A stretch of DNA of 64,000 nucleotides from Rhizobium sophoriradicis. GTDB taxonomy: Bacteria > Pseudomonadota > Alphaproteobacteria > Rhizobiales > Rhizobiaceae. The DNA is taken from NCBI RefSeq assembly GCF_003939025.1, contig NZ_RQIH01000003.1:310001-374000 (forward strand). Reading direction: 5' to 3'. This document shows, piece by piece, positions 26,069-34,722 of the stretch; the first letter of the stretch is position 1, and each line of letters opens with the position of its first letter. The position numbers and the translations under genes were made by a program. A model generated the notes under the pieces. It was not told the origin of the DNA, made no database searches, and saw only the letters and a program-made list of their open reading frames with translations.

Positions 26069-27709
26069 ATGAAACACTTCTTCAACCGCAGGGAAAACAT
26101 CGTCACCGAAGCTCTGGATGGTCTGCTTCTGACGAGCAGCAACGATCGTCTCGCCCGCCTCGACAGCTTCCCCGATATCAAGGTCATCCTGCGCGCGGAT
26201 TGGGACAAGTCGAAGGTGGCGATCATCTCGGGCGGCGGCGCAGGCCATGAGCCCTCCCATGCCGGCTTCGTCGGCAAGGGCATGCTGACGGCGGCCGTCT
26301 CCGGCGAAATCTTCGCTTCGCCGAGCGTCGATGCGGTGCTGACGGCGATCCGCGCCGTCACTGGACCAAAAGGCGCCCTGCTGATCGTCAAGAACTATAC
26401 CGGCGACCGCCTGAATTTCGGCCTTGCCGCCGAAAAGGCGCGCGCCGAGGGCTTCGATGTCGAGATGGTCATCGTTGCCGACGATATCGCCATTCCCGGT
26501 ATCAACCAGCCGCGTGGCGTCGCCGGCACGCTGTTCGTTCATAAGATATCGGGCTACCACGCCGAAAGGGGCGACGACCTGAAGACGGTCGCGGCCCATG
26601 CCGCTGCTGCTGCCGGCGACATCGTGTCGCTCGGCATGTCTCTCTCCACCTGCAGCGTGCCTGGCCAGGCGCATGAGGACCGCCTCGGCGAGAACGAAGG
26701 CGAACTCGGCCTCGGCATCCACGGTGAGCCTGGCGTCGAGCGCATCACGCTGCAGCCGGTCGCAGATATCGTCGCCACCATGGTGGCGCGCCTGTCGCCT
26801 GCGCTGCGCGAGGGGGAAAGCCATGCCCTCCTCATCAACAATCTCGGCGCGGTGCCGCCGCTGGAAATGGCTGTGATTGCCAATGCCGTGCTGTCCTCGC
26901 CGCTTGGCCGCCGCGTCCGGCTGATCATCGGCCCGGGGCCGATGATGACCGCGCTCAACATGAACGGTTTCTCGCTGTCGCTGATTCGGCTGGATGACGC
27001 TCGCGATGCGGCGCTGATGGCGGCGGTCGAGCCGCATGCCTGGATGCCGGCGGTCGAACGCCACGAGATCCGGATCATCGCCGCACCGAGGACGGCTGCC
27101 GGCTTGAACGGCGCGGCTGCGGCCGGGGAGAACGCCCGCAACCGCCGCCTGATCACGGCGCTCTGCGAGCATCTTATCTCTCGGGAAAGCGAACTCAACC
27201 GGCTGGACGGCCGCGTCGGCGACGGTGACACCGGCTCGACGGTGGCGTCAGGCGCCCGCAGCGTGCTTGCTCGCCTCGACACGCTGCCGCTCGACCGGCC
27301 GGCGGCAACACTTGCCTCGCTCGGCGATATCCTCGGCGCCAGCATGGGCGGATCGAGCGGCGTGCTGCTGTCGATCTTCTTCACCGCTGCCGCGAAGGCC
27401 ATGGCCGACAGAGCCGATTTATCGGCAGCCCTCCTTGCCGGGCTGGACAGGATGACATTCTATGGCGGAGCCGCAGTCGGCGACCGGACGATGGTCGATG
27501 CGCTGTCGCCTGCCCTGCAGGCGCTCGCCTCCGGCGATCTCGCCGCGGCGGCCAGAGCTGCGGCAGCGGGTGCGGAATCGACCAAGGCGATGACGAAGGC
27601 CGGCGCCGGACGCGCCTCCTATGTCGGCGAAAGAGATCTACTTGGCGTTGCCGATCCCGGTGCCGTCGCGGTTGCCGGCGCATTCGGCGTGGTGGCAAGC
27701 CTCGCCTGA
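26069..27709 (+). CDS. fused DhaK-DhaL dihydroxyacetone kinase, ATP-dependent type
   Basis: 546 residues from ATG 26069; an ATG at 26039 would add ten residues not seen in homologues. The DhaK domain (about 1-330) has the glycine-rich SGGGAGHEPSHAGFVGKGM and the His that binds the substrate covalently in GIHGEPG (His218, the same number as in the E. coli and Citrobacter enzymes). The DhaL domain (about 360-546) has GDGDTGSTVASGAR and ASMGGSSGVL for Mg-ATP. The layout and sequence match the single-chain Citrobacter freundii kinase, which uses ATP directly. It would make dihydroxyacetone phosphate, or phosphorylate glyceraldehyde or a related triose. Confidence 0.93.
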   Translation: MKHFFNRRENIVTEALDGLLLTSSNDRLARLDSFPDIKVILRADWDKSKVAIISGGGAGHEPSHAGFVGKGMLTAAVSGEIFASPSVDAVLTAIRAVTGPKGALLIVKNYTGDRLNFGLAAEKARAEGFDVEMVIVADDIAIPGINQPRGVAGTLFVHKISGYHAERGDDLKTVAAHAAAAAGDIVSLGMSLSTCSVPGQAHEDRLGENEGELGLGIHGEPGVERITLQPVADIVATMVARLSPALREGESHALLINNLGAVPPLEMAVIANAVLSSPLGRRVRLIIGPGPMMTALNMNGFSLSLIRLDDARDAALMAAVEPHAWMPAVERHEIRIIAAPRTAAGLNGAAAAGENARNRRLITALCEHLISRESELNRLDGRVGDGDTGSTVASGARSVLARLDTLPLDRPAATLASLGDILGASMGGSSGVLLSIFFTAAAKAMADRADLSAALLAGLDRMTFYGGAAVGDRTMVDALSPALQALASGDLAAAARAAAAGAESTKAMTKAGAGRASYVGERDLLGVADPGAVAVAGAFGVVASLA

Positions 27710-27756
27710 CCGGAGTAAGGTTTGAGAGCCGCGCGGGAGATGCGACGACAGGGAGG

Positions 27757-28377
27757 ATGACAGTGCAGGCGGAACCGATGCTTGTTGCGGGATTGATCGA
27801 GGTGTGCCGCGCGACGATCGCGGAAAACACCGATCACCTTTGCGCGCTCGATCGTGCCATCGGCGATGGCGATCACGGAACCAACATGCGGCGCGGCTGC
27901 GAGGCGGTGAGCGCCGAAGGCGAAAGCCTGTCCAGCCTGCCCTTCGCTGACGCCGTGGAAAAGATCGGCCTGACGCTTGTCATGAGTGTCGGCGGTGCGG
28001 CCGGCCCGCTCTACGGCACGCTGCTGATGGAAATCGGCCGTGAGCTTCGCAAAAGCGAGGAAAAGGCCGATTTTTCGCTGGTGCTGAAAAAGGCGATCGA
28101 TGCCGTCGCAAGGCGCGGGCGCGCGCATGCCGGCGACAAGACGCTGCTCGACGTGCTCTATCCTGTGCATGCCGAGTTGGAGGCTCGGTCTCCACTCGGT
28201 GACATTGCCCGCAAGGCCGAACGCTCCGCCAGCCGCACTGCCGACATGAAGGCAATGCGCGGCCGCGCGGCCTATCTCGGCGAACGTTCGATCGGCCATG
28301 TCGATCCCGGAGCGTCGAGCTGCGCGCTGCTAACCACGGCGATCTGCCGCTATCTCGGGGAGCATCGTCCGGAATGA
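27757..28377 (+). CDS. dhaL: DhaL, ADP-binding subunit of PTS-type dihydroxyacetone kinase
   Basis: 206 residues, stand-alone. The Mg-ADP ligand motif reads DRAIGDGDHGTNMRRG, and MSVGGAAGPLYGTLL forms the nucleotide pocket. In E. coli, DhaL keeps ADP bound as a cofactor that DhaM rephosphorylates. The stop overlaps the dhaM start. It is more like E. coli DhaL than like the DhaL half of the fused kinase upstream, so both families exist side by side here. Confidence 0.92.
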   Translation: MTVQAEPMLVAGLIEVCRATIAENTDHLCALDRAIGDGDHGTNMRRGCEAVSAEGESLSSLPFADAVEKIGLTLVMSVGGAAGPLYGTLLMEIGRELRKSEEKADFSLVLKKAIDAVARRGRAHAGDKTLLDVLYPVHAELEARSPLGDIARKAERSASRTADMKAMRGRAAYLGERSIGHVDPGASSCALLTTAICRYLGEHRPE

Positions 28378-28772
28378 ATGGAAAAACCGCAAATGTGGGT
28401 ATCGTGATCGTCTCCCACTCGCCGCTGGTGGCCAGGGGTATCGCCGACATGGTGCGGCAGATGGTCGGCGACTGCGTGCCGCTCTCCTGGTCCGGCGGCA
28501 ATGTCGATGGCGAACTCGGCACCGATGCCGGCGGCATCCTGAGAGCGATCGAGGCCGCCTGGTCCGATGCCGGCGTTGCCGTCTTCGTCGATCTCGGCGG
28601 CGCCGAAACCAACAGCGAGATGGCGATCGAAATGCTGGGGCTTCCCCGCTCGGGCCTCGTCTCCATCTGCAACGCGCCGCTGGTCGAGGGAGCCGTCATC
28701 GCTGCCGCCGAAGCGTCGGGTGGCGCGTCCCTGGCCAAGGTCGTCGCTACAGCCGAGGAGCTGTCCCCCTGA
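28374..28772 (+). CDS. dhaM: DhaM, EIIA-Man type phosphotransferase subunit
   Basis: 132 residues with the phosphorylated His in IVSHSPLVARG near the N-terminus and the DLGGAETNSEMA loop of the family. It passes phosphate from HPr to the ADP on DhaL. Unlike E. coli DhaM, where IIA, HPr and an EI-like domain are fused, this is the IIA domain only; HPr and EI follow as separate genes. Its stop and the HPr start share one base. Confidence 0.93.
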   Translation: MNGKTANVGIVIVSHSPLVARGIADMVRQMVGDCVPLSWSGGNVDGELGTDAGGILRAIEAAWSDAGVAVFVDLGGAETNSEMAIEMLGLPRSGLVSICNAPLVEGAVIAAAEASGGASLAKVVATAEELSP

Positions 28773-29128
28773 TGACCAGCGGATTGCGAATAGAAAAACA
28801 GGAGCCCGAGCCATTGCCCGAGCCATCTAAGGTGAACTGCCAGACGGAGGTGGAAGTCAAGCATGGCGTGGGGCTGCATGCCCGCCCGTCGGTCACCTTC
28901 ACGCGGCTTGCCAAATCCTTCCCCTGTTCGATCGAGATCGCAGTCAACGGCAGCGATGTCTGGCTGAACGGCAAGAGCATCATCAAGATCATGGGCGCGA
29001 GAATCCGCAAAGGTTCGATCCTCAGGATCCGCGCCAACGGCATCCTCGCCGAAGAGGCGATCCGCGCGTTGAAGGAACTCATCGAGCGCAACTTCGATGA
29101 GGAAAAAAAACATGGCCGAACCGCTTAG
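28772..29128 (+). CDS. HPr-like phosphocarrier protein
   Basis: 118 residues: about 28 unconserved residues, then an HPr domain with the active-site His in GVGLHARPSVTF and the conserved SIIKIMGARIRKGS region. The Ser-46-type site reads KSIIKIMG, so a regulatory Ser is present by position. The long N-terminal extension is unusual for HPr. It overlaps Enzyme I by 17 bases. It should shuttle phosphate from the Enzyme I next door to DhaM. Confidence 0.9.
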   Translation: MTSGLRIEKQEPEPLPEPSKVNCQTEVEVKHGVGLHARPSVTFTRLAKSFPCSIEIAVNGSDVWLNGKSIIKIMGARIRKGSILRIRANGILAEEAIRALKELIERNFDEEKKHGRTA

Positions 29129-30689
29129 GCTGAGAGCAAAGAGCGCATCCCCGGGCATCGCATCCGGCCCGGCCTTTCTGGCCGAGCGGTCGGGTGCTGG
29201 TCGTGCGCCCCAGACCGCCGGCGGATACGGCGCGCTGGAGAAGGCGATCGACATCTCGATCGGCGAGCTTGAGCGGCTTGCCGAGGGGGCCGACGCCGAA
29301 AGCCGCGATATCATCGATTTCCAAATCGAGGTACTGCGCGATCCCAGCATCGCCGAAGCGACCGGCGCACGCATGGAAGAGGACCAGAACGTCGTCTTTG
29401 CCTGGGTCGCCACTCTGGATGCCTATATCGCTGAACTCGAAACGGCCGACGAAGAGCAGATGCGGGCGCGTGCCGTCGATATTCTCGACATCAAGAATCG
29501 TGTGCTCGATGCGCTCTCCGGCACCCCGACCGCCGATTTCCCGCCAGGCTCCGTCTTTGTCGGCAAGGACATGGAGCCGAGCCGCTTTCTCGCCCATGAC
29601 TGGTCGAAAGGCGGTGGCATCGCGCTCTTCTCTGGCAGCATCGCCGGTCATGTCGCTATGCTCGCGCGGGCGAAGTCCGTGCCGATGGTGGTCGGCACGG
29701 GCCGCTTTTCCGCCGTGGACGGAGATCCGGTGAGGGTGGACGGCGACGCCGGTGCGGTCTTCCTCAAGGCGGGCGGCATGCTGATCCCATCGCCGGTGCC
29801 TGCACGAACTCCCCCCGCCGACAGGCAAACCGAAAGCGGCGAGCTACGCACGGCGGACGGCGTGCCGATCCTCATCTCCATCAACATCAACGATCCCGCC
29901 GAGATCGGCGCGCTGGATCCGGCAACGGCAGGCGTCGGCCTTATGCGCTCGGAATTTTCGGTCACCTCGATCGCCGATGTTGCCAACGAGGAACGGCAGC
30001 TGGCGATCTATCGCCGCGTGCTGGAACAGGCGGACGACAGGCCAGTGAGCATTAGAATGCTTGACATTGGCGCTGACAAACCGCTCCCCGGCCTTGAAGA
30101 TCTGCCTGCCGTGGCCTCGGGTCTGCGCGGCATCCGGCTGCTGCTTGCCTGGCCTGAAATCGCCCGCGTCCAGGCCCGCGCCCTGCTACGCGCCGCTGTC
30201 TTCGGCAGGCTTTCGGTGATGCTGCCGATGGTGACTTTGCCCGACGAGATCGACAGGATGCGCGAGCTGTTTCGCGAAGAAGCCGAAAAGCTCGGCCGCC
30301 GTGGCCTGCTTCACCGAATGCCGCCGATCGGAATGATGGTGGAGGTGCCGGCAGCCGCGTTGATGCTCGACACCTTTGGGTCGGCTTCATTCTTTTCTTT
30401 CGGGACCAATGATCTCACGCAATATCTTGCCGCCTCCGCCCGTGACGACATCGATGCCGATGCCGCCACGGCAGCCCCCGCCGTGCTCCGGCTGATTGCC
30501 CAGGCGGTGAAGCTCGCCGCCGGCAAGCCGGTCAGCATTTGCGGCGACATGGCCGGCGACCCCGGCTATCTGCCGGGACTGCTCGCCGCCGGCCTCAGGC
30601 ATTTTTCCGTGGCGCCGGCCCGGCGTCCCGCGATAAGATCGGCGATCATCGGGCTCAACGCCGATGGCACAAGGGCAGCCGGAGAGTAG
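29112..30689 (+). CDS. PTS Enzyme I (phosphoenolpyruvate-protein phosphotransferase)
   Basis: 525 residues from ATG 29112, which has a GAGGA site; a GTG/ATG-type start further up at 29097 is less likely. N-domain: ASPGIASGPAF and the phosphorylated His in GSIAGHVAMLAR. C-domain: GVGLMRSEF, RMLDIGADKPLP, GLRGIRLLL, MMVEVPAA, FFSFGTNDLTQYL and the catalytic Cys in SICGDMAGDP. It is about 50 residues shorter than E. coli EI but has all PEP-site motifs. Rhizobia generally lack sugar PTS permeases, so this EI is probably dedicated to the kinase. Confidence 0.92.
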   Translation: MAEPLRLRAKSASPGIASGPAFLAERSGAGRAPQTAGGYGALEKAIDISIGELERLAEGADAESRDIIDFQIEVLRDPSIAEATGARMEEDQNVVFAWVATLDAYIAELETADEEQMRARAVDILDIKNRVLDALSGTPTADFPPGSVFVGKDMEPSRFLAHDWSKGGGIALFSGSIAGHVAMLARAKSVPMVVGTGRFSAVDGDPVRVDGDAGAVFLKAGGMLIPSPVPARTPPADRQTESGELRTADGVPILISININDPAEIGALDPATAGVGLMRSEFSVTSIADVANEERQLAIYRRVLEQADDRPVSIRMLDIGADKPLPGLEDLPAVASGLRGIRLLLAWPEIARVQARALLRAAVFGRLSVMLPMVTLPDEIDRMRELFREEAEKLGRRGLLHRMPPIGMMVEVPAAALMLDTFGSASFFSFGTNDLTQYLAASARDDIDADAATAAPAVLRLIAQAVKLAAGKPVSICGDMAGDPGYLPGLLAAGLRHFSVAPARRPAIRSAIIGLNADGTRAAGE

Positions 30690-30690
30690 G

Positions 30691-31104
30691 ATGGCGCGCG
30701 AAGACACCGAAGACGCCATTATTGCCTACAAGTCCATTCTGGCGCAGATCATCGACAACAGGCCTTCGGGCACGCGCCAGCGCCTGGCAACGGCACTTGG
30801 AAAACACCGAAGCTTCGTCACCCAGATCACCAGCCCGACCTATGCGACGCCGCTGCCGGCGCGCCATCTCGCGACGATCGTCCGCGTCTGCCATTTCAGC
30901 GCCACTGAGGAGGAACGCTTCCTCGAAGCCTATCAGGCCGCCCATCCTGGCAAGCTGCCGGATCTCGGCCACTCCGAGAAATTGCGGCACCTGTCGCTGA
31001 TGGTGCCGGATTTCGGCGACGACAGGAAAAACCGCCTGCTGGAAGAGGCGATCTCCGATCTGGTGCAGAAGATCGTCGCGATATCGGTGCGGAATGACGA
31101 GTGA
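30691..31104 (+). CDS. small HTH-like protein within the dha operon
   Basis: 137 residues from ATG 30691, one base after the Enzyme I stop, with GGAGAG before it. Residues about 28-50 (GTRQRLATALGKHRSFVTQI) look like a Cro/C1-type helix-turn-helix; the rest (EEERFLEAYQAAHPGKLP and on) is helical. I do not recognise a named family. Its position between Enzyme I and DhaK suggests it regulates the operon, possibly at the TAAACAT repeats near 20206-20247; that link is inference. Confidence 0.65.
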   Translation: MAREDTEDAIIAYKSILAQIIDNRPSGTRQRLATALGKHRSFVTQITSPTYATPLPARHLATIVRVCHFSATEEERFLEAYQAAHPGKLPDLGHSEKLRHLSLMVPDFGDDRKNRLLEEAISDLVQKIVAISVRNDE

Positions 31105-31148
31105 CATGCTTGACGTAACGTAATGCCCTTGGCCTTGGGAGGGGCTTG

Positions 31149-32141
31149 ATGAAGAAGTTCATGAACACTGCGGAAACCATGGTCGCCGAAAGCGTCGAAG
31201 GCTTCGTGCGCGCCCATGAGACTTTCGTGATGTTCGGGCCGGAGCGCAGATTCATCCGCCGCCGCCATCTTACATCGGGCAAGGTGGCGCTCATATCAGG
31301 TGGCGGCGCCGGCCATGAACCGATGCATATCGGCTTCGTCGGCCACGGAATGCTGGACGCCGCCTGTGTCGGCCACATTTTTACCTCGCCGACGCCGGGC
31401 CAGATCATTGCCGCCATCGAAGCAGCCGATACCGGCGCCGGCTGCCTGCTCGTGGTCAAGAATTACGACGGCGATCTGATGAATTTCGAAATGGCGATCG
31501 AGATGGCTGGCGAGCGCCACCGCCTCGACATGGTCATCGTCAGTGATGATATCGAAACGTCGAGAACAGGCGAAAGCCGAGGCCGTCGGGGCGTCGCCGG
31601 AACGCTGATCGTCGAAAAGATCCTGGGTGCTGCGGCCGAACGCGGCATGTCGCTTGACGAGCTGAAGCAGCTCGGCGAAGGGTTGAACACACGCATCCGC
31701 TCGATGGGGGTGGCGCTGAACGGCGTGACGGTGCCGCAGACCGAGCGCACGACGTTTGCGCTCGAACCCGGCGAGATGGAAATGGGCGTCGGCATCCATG
31801 GCGAGCCCGGCCATGCCAGGCAGCCCTTCGCCACCGCCGACGCCATCGTCGGCCATCTCTGCAAGACGATCATCAGTGACATCGCCGCGGCGCCGGGCGC
31901 CCGGGCGCTGCTCTTCGTCAACGGCCTCGGCGGCACGCCGCCGGCCGAACTTTACCTCGCCTATAACGGTGCCCGCCGGTTCATCGAGGAGAGCGGCATC
32001 CCGATCGAGCGCTCGCTTGTTGGAAACTACGTCACTTCCCTCGACATGCAGGGACTGTCCGTTACTCTCGCTTTGCTGACTGACGAGGAGCGCTCGCTCT
32101 GGGACGCGCCGGTGGCAACGGCGGCTTTATATTGGCCGTGA
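31149..32141 (+). CDS. dhaK: DhaK, substrate-binding subunit of PTS-type dihydroxyacetone kinase
   Basis: 330 residues from ATG 31149 with a GGGAGG site. Close to E. coli DhaK along its length: SGGGAGHEPMHIGFVGHGM, NYDGDLMNFEMA, RRGVAGTL, and the covalent-substrate His in GVGIHGEPGHAR (His217). It completes the DhaKLM set with dhaL and dhaM, although it is last and separated from them by HPr, EI and the HTH gene. The preceding gap is 44 bases. It is the second DhaK-type protein of the operon. Confidence 0.93.
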   Translation: MKKFMNTAETMVAESVEGFVRAHETFVMFGPERRFIRRRHLTSGKVALISGGGAGHEPMHIGFVGHGMLDAACVGHIFTSPTPGQIIAAIEAADTGAGCLLVVKNYDGDLMNFEMAIEMAGERHRLDMVIVSDDIETSRTGESRGRRGVAGTLIVEKILGAAAERGMSLDELKQLGEGLNTRIRSMGVALNGVTVPQTERTTFALEPGEMEMGVGIHGEPGHARQPFATADAIVGHLCKTIISDIAAAPGARALLFVNGLGGTPPAELYLAYNGARRFIEESGIPIERSLVGNYVTSLDMQGLSVTLALLTDEERSLWDAPVATAALYWP

Positions 32142-32151
32142 CCCACAGTAT

Positions 32152-32880
32152 TCAGATGTAAAGTGGCGCCATCTTCCGCCAGGCGCCGGCGCGATGAGCG
32201 CGGCCGTCCCAGACATGCAGCTGATGGCGAATATTCTTCTCGCCCAGCAGCCGGCTGAGATAGCGATTGTTGGCGAGGAAGGGATCGGCATCGCCGATGG
32301 TCAGCACGATGTCGATCTCGCGCAGCCTGTCGAGCCGCCAGTCGGCGCCGAGGCCGGGCAGGAAATGTGTTGGCGTGTGGAAATAGACGCTGTCGTCGTA
32401 ATAGCCGTCGAACAGGTCGCCGAAGGATTCCACCTTCATCGTCAGGTCGTAGCGCCCGGAAAAGGCGACAAGCTTGCGGAAGAGATGCGGGTGGTGGAAG
32501 ACGAGGCTCGCCGCCTGGAAGGCGCCGAGGCTGCATCCATGCACAATGGTGCAGTCATGCGAATTCTTCGCCGCCATCAGCGGCAGCACCTCGTTGAGGA
32601 TATAATCCTCCAGCGCCGCATGCCGGCGGATGCTCTCGGCCGGATGCCGATGGAAGCCGTAGAGGCTGTCTGCCGCCAGGCCCTCGATGCAATAGAGCTG
32701 GAGATGGCCGGCCTGCAGCTTGTCGGCAAGGCTGGCGACCAGGCCGAGCTGCTCATATTCGAAAAATCGCCCTTCCCGCGTCGGAAAAACCAGCACCTTG
32801 GCGCCGGCATGGCCGAACACCAGCATCTCCATGTCTCGATGCAGACGCTGACTGTACCAGCGCAAATATTCGCGGTTCAT
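32152..32880 (-). CDS. esterase-like alpha/beta hydrolase
   Basis: 242 residues. The nucleophile elbow reads VHGCSLGAFQAASL (GxSxG with Ser), in the esterase D-like family; FPTREGRFFEYEQLGL near the N-terminus and the C-terminal His in the LHVWDGRAH segment complete a plausible triad. No signal peptide. It starts inside the last four bases of the upstream acetylesterase gene, so the pair is one operon. It converges on the dha operon with a 10-base gap. Substrate unknown. Confidence 0.78.
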   Translation of the reverse strand: MNREYLRWYSQRLHRDMEMLVFGHAGAKVLVFPTREGRFFEYEQLGLVASLADKLQAGHLQLYCIEGLAADSLYGFHRHPAESIRRHAALEDYILNEVLPLMAAKNSHDCTIVHGCSLGAFQAASLVFHHPHLFRKLVAFSGRYDLTMKVESFGDLFDGYYDDSVYFHTPTHFLPGLGADWRLDRLREIDIVLTIGDADPFLANNRYLSRLLGEKNIRHQLHVWDGRAHRAGAWRKMAPLYI

Positions 32881-33836
32881 GACACCCTGAAAAACTGTCC
32901 GATCTTGTCGCGGAGAACCGCCTCTTGCTCAGCACTTCCAGGGTAGTCGAAATGCCCGGCGTCCAGGATGAAGATTTCATTAAATTTCGGTATCGAATTG
33001 GCGACAGCGAACTGGCAGGGCGGCGCGACGGCGGGATCGAAAAGCGCGACCGCCGTCAGCATCGGCACCTTGATCCGCCGCGCCGCTGTCGCCGCATCGT
33101 AGAGACGCAGCGTTTCCAGCACGTCTCCATGTTTTGCCTGATATTCCTGCACCCCTTGCGCGCTGCCGACGCTCGGCAGCTTGAGGCGCAGCGGCTGGTG
33201 CCCGAAGCTCGGAAGCGCCAGATGCCCGCGGTCGATGCGGTCATCATAGGCGATCGCCATCGCCCCGACACCGCCGCCGAAGCTGATGCCGCTATAGCCG
33301 ATATGCCCTGACAGCCAGGGATAGAGCGCAACGAGCGTCGAGACGGCAAGCCAGATATCCTCGACGCAGCCGCCGATGATATAGGAATCCTTCTTGTCGA
33401 TATCGTGCAGCACATGCCAGGAAGGATTCTCGGAAATCGGCGGATGAGCGCTGAGCGACAGCCCGCGGCAGCAGGGAAGGATGAGCGCGGTTTCGGTGAC
33501 CGGCAGGTCGAAATCCGGACGCTCGCGTCCACCGTAACCATGCCCGACGACCAGGCCGCGCCGCACCTCCCCCTCGCGTGGCAGCAGCAGCCAGCCGCCG
33601 ATCCGGAACGCATTCGTGGAGAGATAGACGAGGTCGAGTACGTGCCAGTCAGGATGGGTGAGCTCGCTGCGGGAAAGCGCCGGCTGCGGATCGACGGTCA
33701 GCGCCTTTTGATACCGCGCCTCCCAGAATGGGTCGAACCCATCCGGCTCCTCCGGCGGCTCGACCGCAAGCAGCTCGTCGAGCTGCATGCCGTAAGTGGG
33801 ATCGAAGGCGAAAGGATGTGTCGCGGGAATGCTCAT
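32877..33836 (-). CDS. acetyl xylan esterase family hydrolase
   Basis: 319 residues from ATG 33836; a GTG at 33860 is in frame. It has AXE1-family features: GLVVGHGYGGRERPD (oxyanion region), the nucleophile elbow GYSGISFGGGVGA with Ser, VALFDPAVAPPCQF, and the C-terminal catalytic His in LDAGHFDYPG. No signal peptide, so it acts in the cytoplasm on acetylated sugars, cephalosporin C-like esters or similar compounds. First gene of a two-gene operon with the esterase at 32152-32880. Confidence 0.82.
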   Translation of the reverse strand: MSIPATHPFAFDPTYGMQLDELLAVEPPEEPDGFDPFWEARYQKALTVDPQPALSRSELTHPDWHVLDLVYLSTNAFRIGGWLLLPREGEVRRGLVVGHGYGGRERPDFDLPVTETALILPCCRGLSLSAHPPISENPSWHVLHDIDKKDSYIIGGCVEDIWLAVSTLVALYPWLSGHIGYSGISFGGGVGAMAIAYDDRIDRGHLALPSFGHQPLRLKLPSVGSAQGVQEYQAKHGDVLETLRLYDAATAARRIKVPMLTAVALFDPAVAPPCQFAVANSIPKFNEIFILDAGHFDYPGSAEQEAVLRDKIGQFFRVS

Positions 33837-33951
33837 CCGGACTTTGTCGCGTGAAAGCACCGGCCATGCAAGGCTAAGTGGCGGCTACTTGCCCGTCTGC
33901 TCTCGCCGCAAGGCTACGCGGGCTAAAGGTCCGATGGAGCAGACCGCCCCC

Positions 33952-34070
33952 GCCTCCGTCATTCCTATGCTTGTCACAGGAATCCAGTCACGGCGCGCGC
34001 TGTGGATTCCAGACGAGCCTAAAAGTGAGTCTCCCAGCGCCCAAGGACTTGGACGCGCTGGAAATTCGGC
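33952..34070. repeat. degenerate copy of the ATTCCTGTGCTTGTCACAGG repeat
   Basis: It contains GTCATTCCTATGCTTGTCAC (33958-33977), then AGGAATCCAGT, an ACGGCGCGCGCTGTG hairpin-like core, GTGGATTCCAG, and GCGCCCAAGGACTTGG (34038-34053). These are the blocks of the elements at 46866-46980 and 59051-59195, but the right arm is decayed. The remainder of the 33837-34218 gap has no gene. Confidence 0.75.
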
Positions 34071-34158
34071 TGATACGTCCGACGCCGAATCTGGCCGCCG
34101 CCCGCAGCTCTACGGTAGGCGACGGCCGGGCGGTCACCTGAAATCACGCCATCACCAT

Positions 34159-34173
34159 TGCGATTTAATCGGA
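34159..34173. promoter_or_regulatory. probable OhrR operator before ohrR
   Basis: CGATTTAATCGG lies 47 bases before the ohrR start, followed by a TATATATATATT stretch that probably holds the -10 region. The same 11-base core appears twice upstream of ohr (36749-36773 and 36810-36824), so it is likely the site of OhrR autoregulation. Confidence 0.75.
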
Positions 34174-34218
34174 TGCGATATATATATATTGCGCTAGTAA
34201 CCGAGACAGGATAAACCC

Positions 34219-34713
34219 ATGCCCACGTCCAAGGCCGCAAAACAGTCTGTACCCGCCTCTCCTGGAAGTGGCGGTGAGGTCCGTAAGCTTTCGACCTTCC
34301 TGTGCTTCGCGGTCTATTCGGCCAATCTCGCCTTCGGCCGCGCCTACAAGCCGATCCTGGACGCGCTCGGCCTGACCTACACCCAGTATATCGCCATGGT
34401 GGCCCTCTCCGAGGAGGACGACCAGACGGTCAGCATGCTGGGAGAAAAACTGTTCCTCGAATCCAACACGCTGACGCCCATTCTCAAGAAGCTGGAGTCG
34501 GCCGGCTTTATCACCCGCCATCGCGATCCCGCCGACGAACGGCAGGTGCGTGTCAGCCTGACGCCAGCGGGGCGCAATCTTCTGGAAACGGATCCCGGCT
34601 CCGCCCTGACCGACGCCGTCGGCCTCGGCGAGGATTTCCCCGTCGTGCAGAAATCGGTGACGCGGCTGCGCGACAACCTGCTCCGGGCACAGGCGGAGCC
34701 GCAAAAATCATGA
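34219..34713 (+). CDS. ohrR: OhrR, MarR family organic hydroperoxide sensor
   Basis: 164 residues. The reactive Cys sits in the usual N-terminal context FLCFAVYSANLAFGRAYKP. It is followed by the MarR winged helix (TVSMLGEKLFLESNTLTPIL, then DPADERQVRVSLT). Oxidation of the Cys by organic peroxides releases the repressor from DNA. About 20 residues of extra N-terminus and a short C-terminal tail are present. Its regulon partner ohr lies 1.6 kb away on the other strand, not adjacent as in most rhizobia, but both carry the same operator. Confidence 0.92.
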   Translation: MPTSKAAKQSVPASPGSGGEVRKLSTFLCFAVYSANLAFGRAYKPILDALGLTYTQYIAMVALSEEDDQTVSMLGEKLFLESNTLTPILKKLESAGFITRHRDPADERQVRVSLTPAGRNLLETDPGSALTDAVGLGEDFPVVQKSVTRLRDNLLRAQAEPQKS

Positions 34714-34722
34714 TCGCGGCCC

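Noticed and set aside
24929..27172. Long open frame of 747 codons on the minus strand opposite the ATPase and kinase genes
   Set aside because: It lies wholly antisense to two well-supported genes with clear motifs, has no recognisable domain, and arises from GC-rich codon bias.
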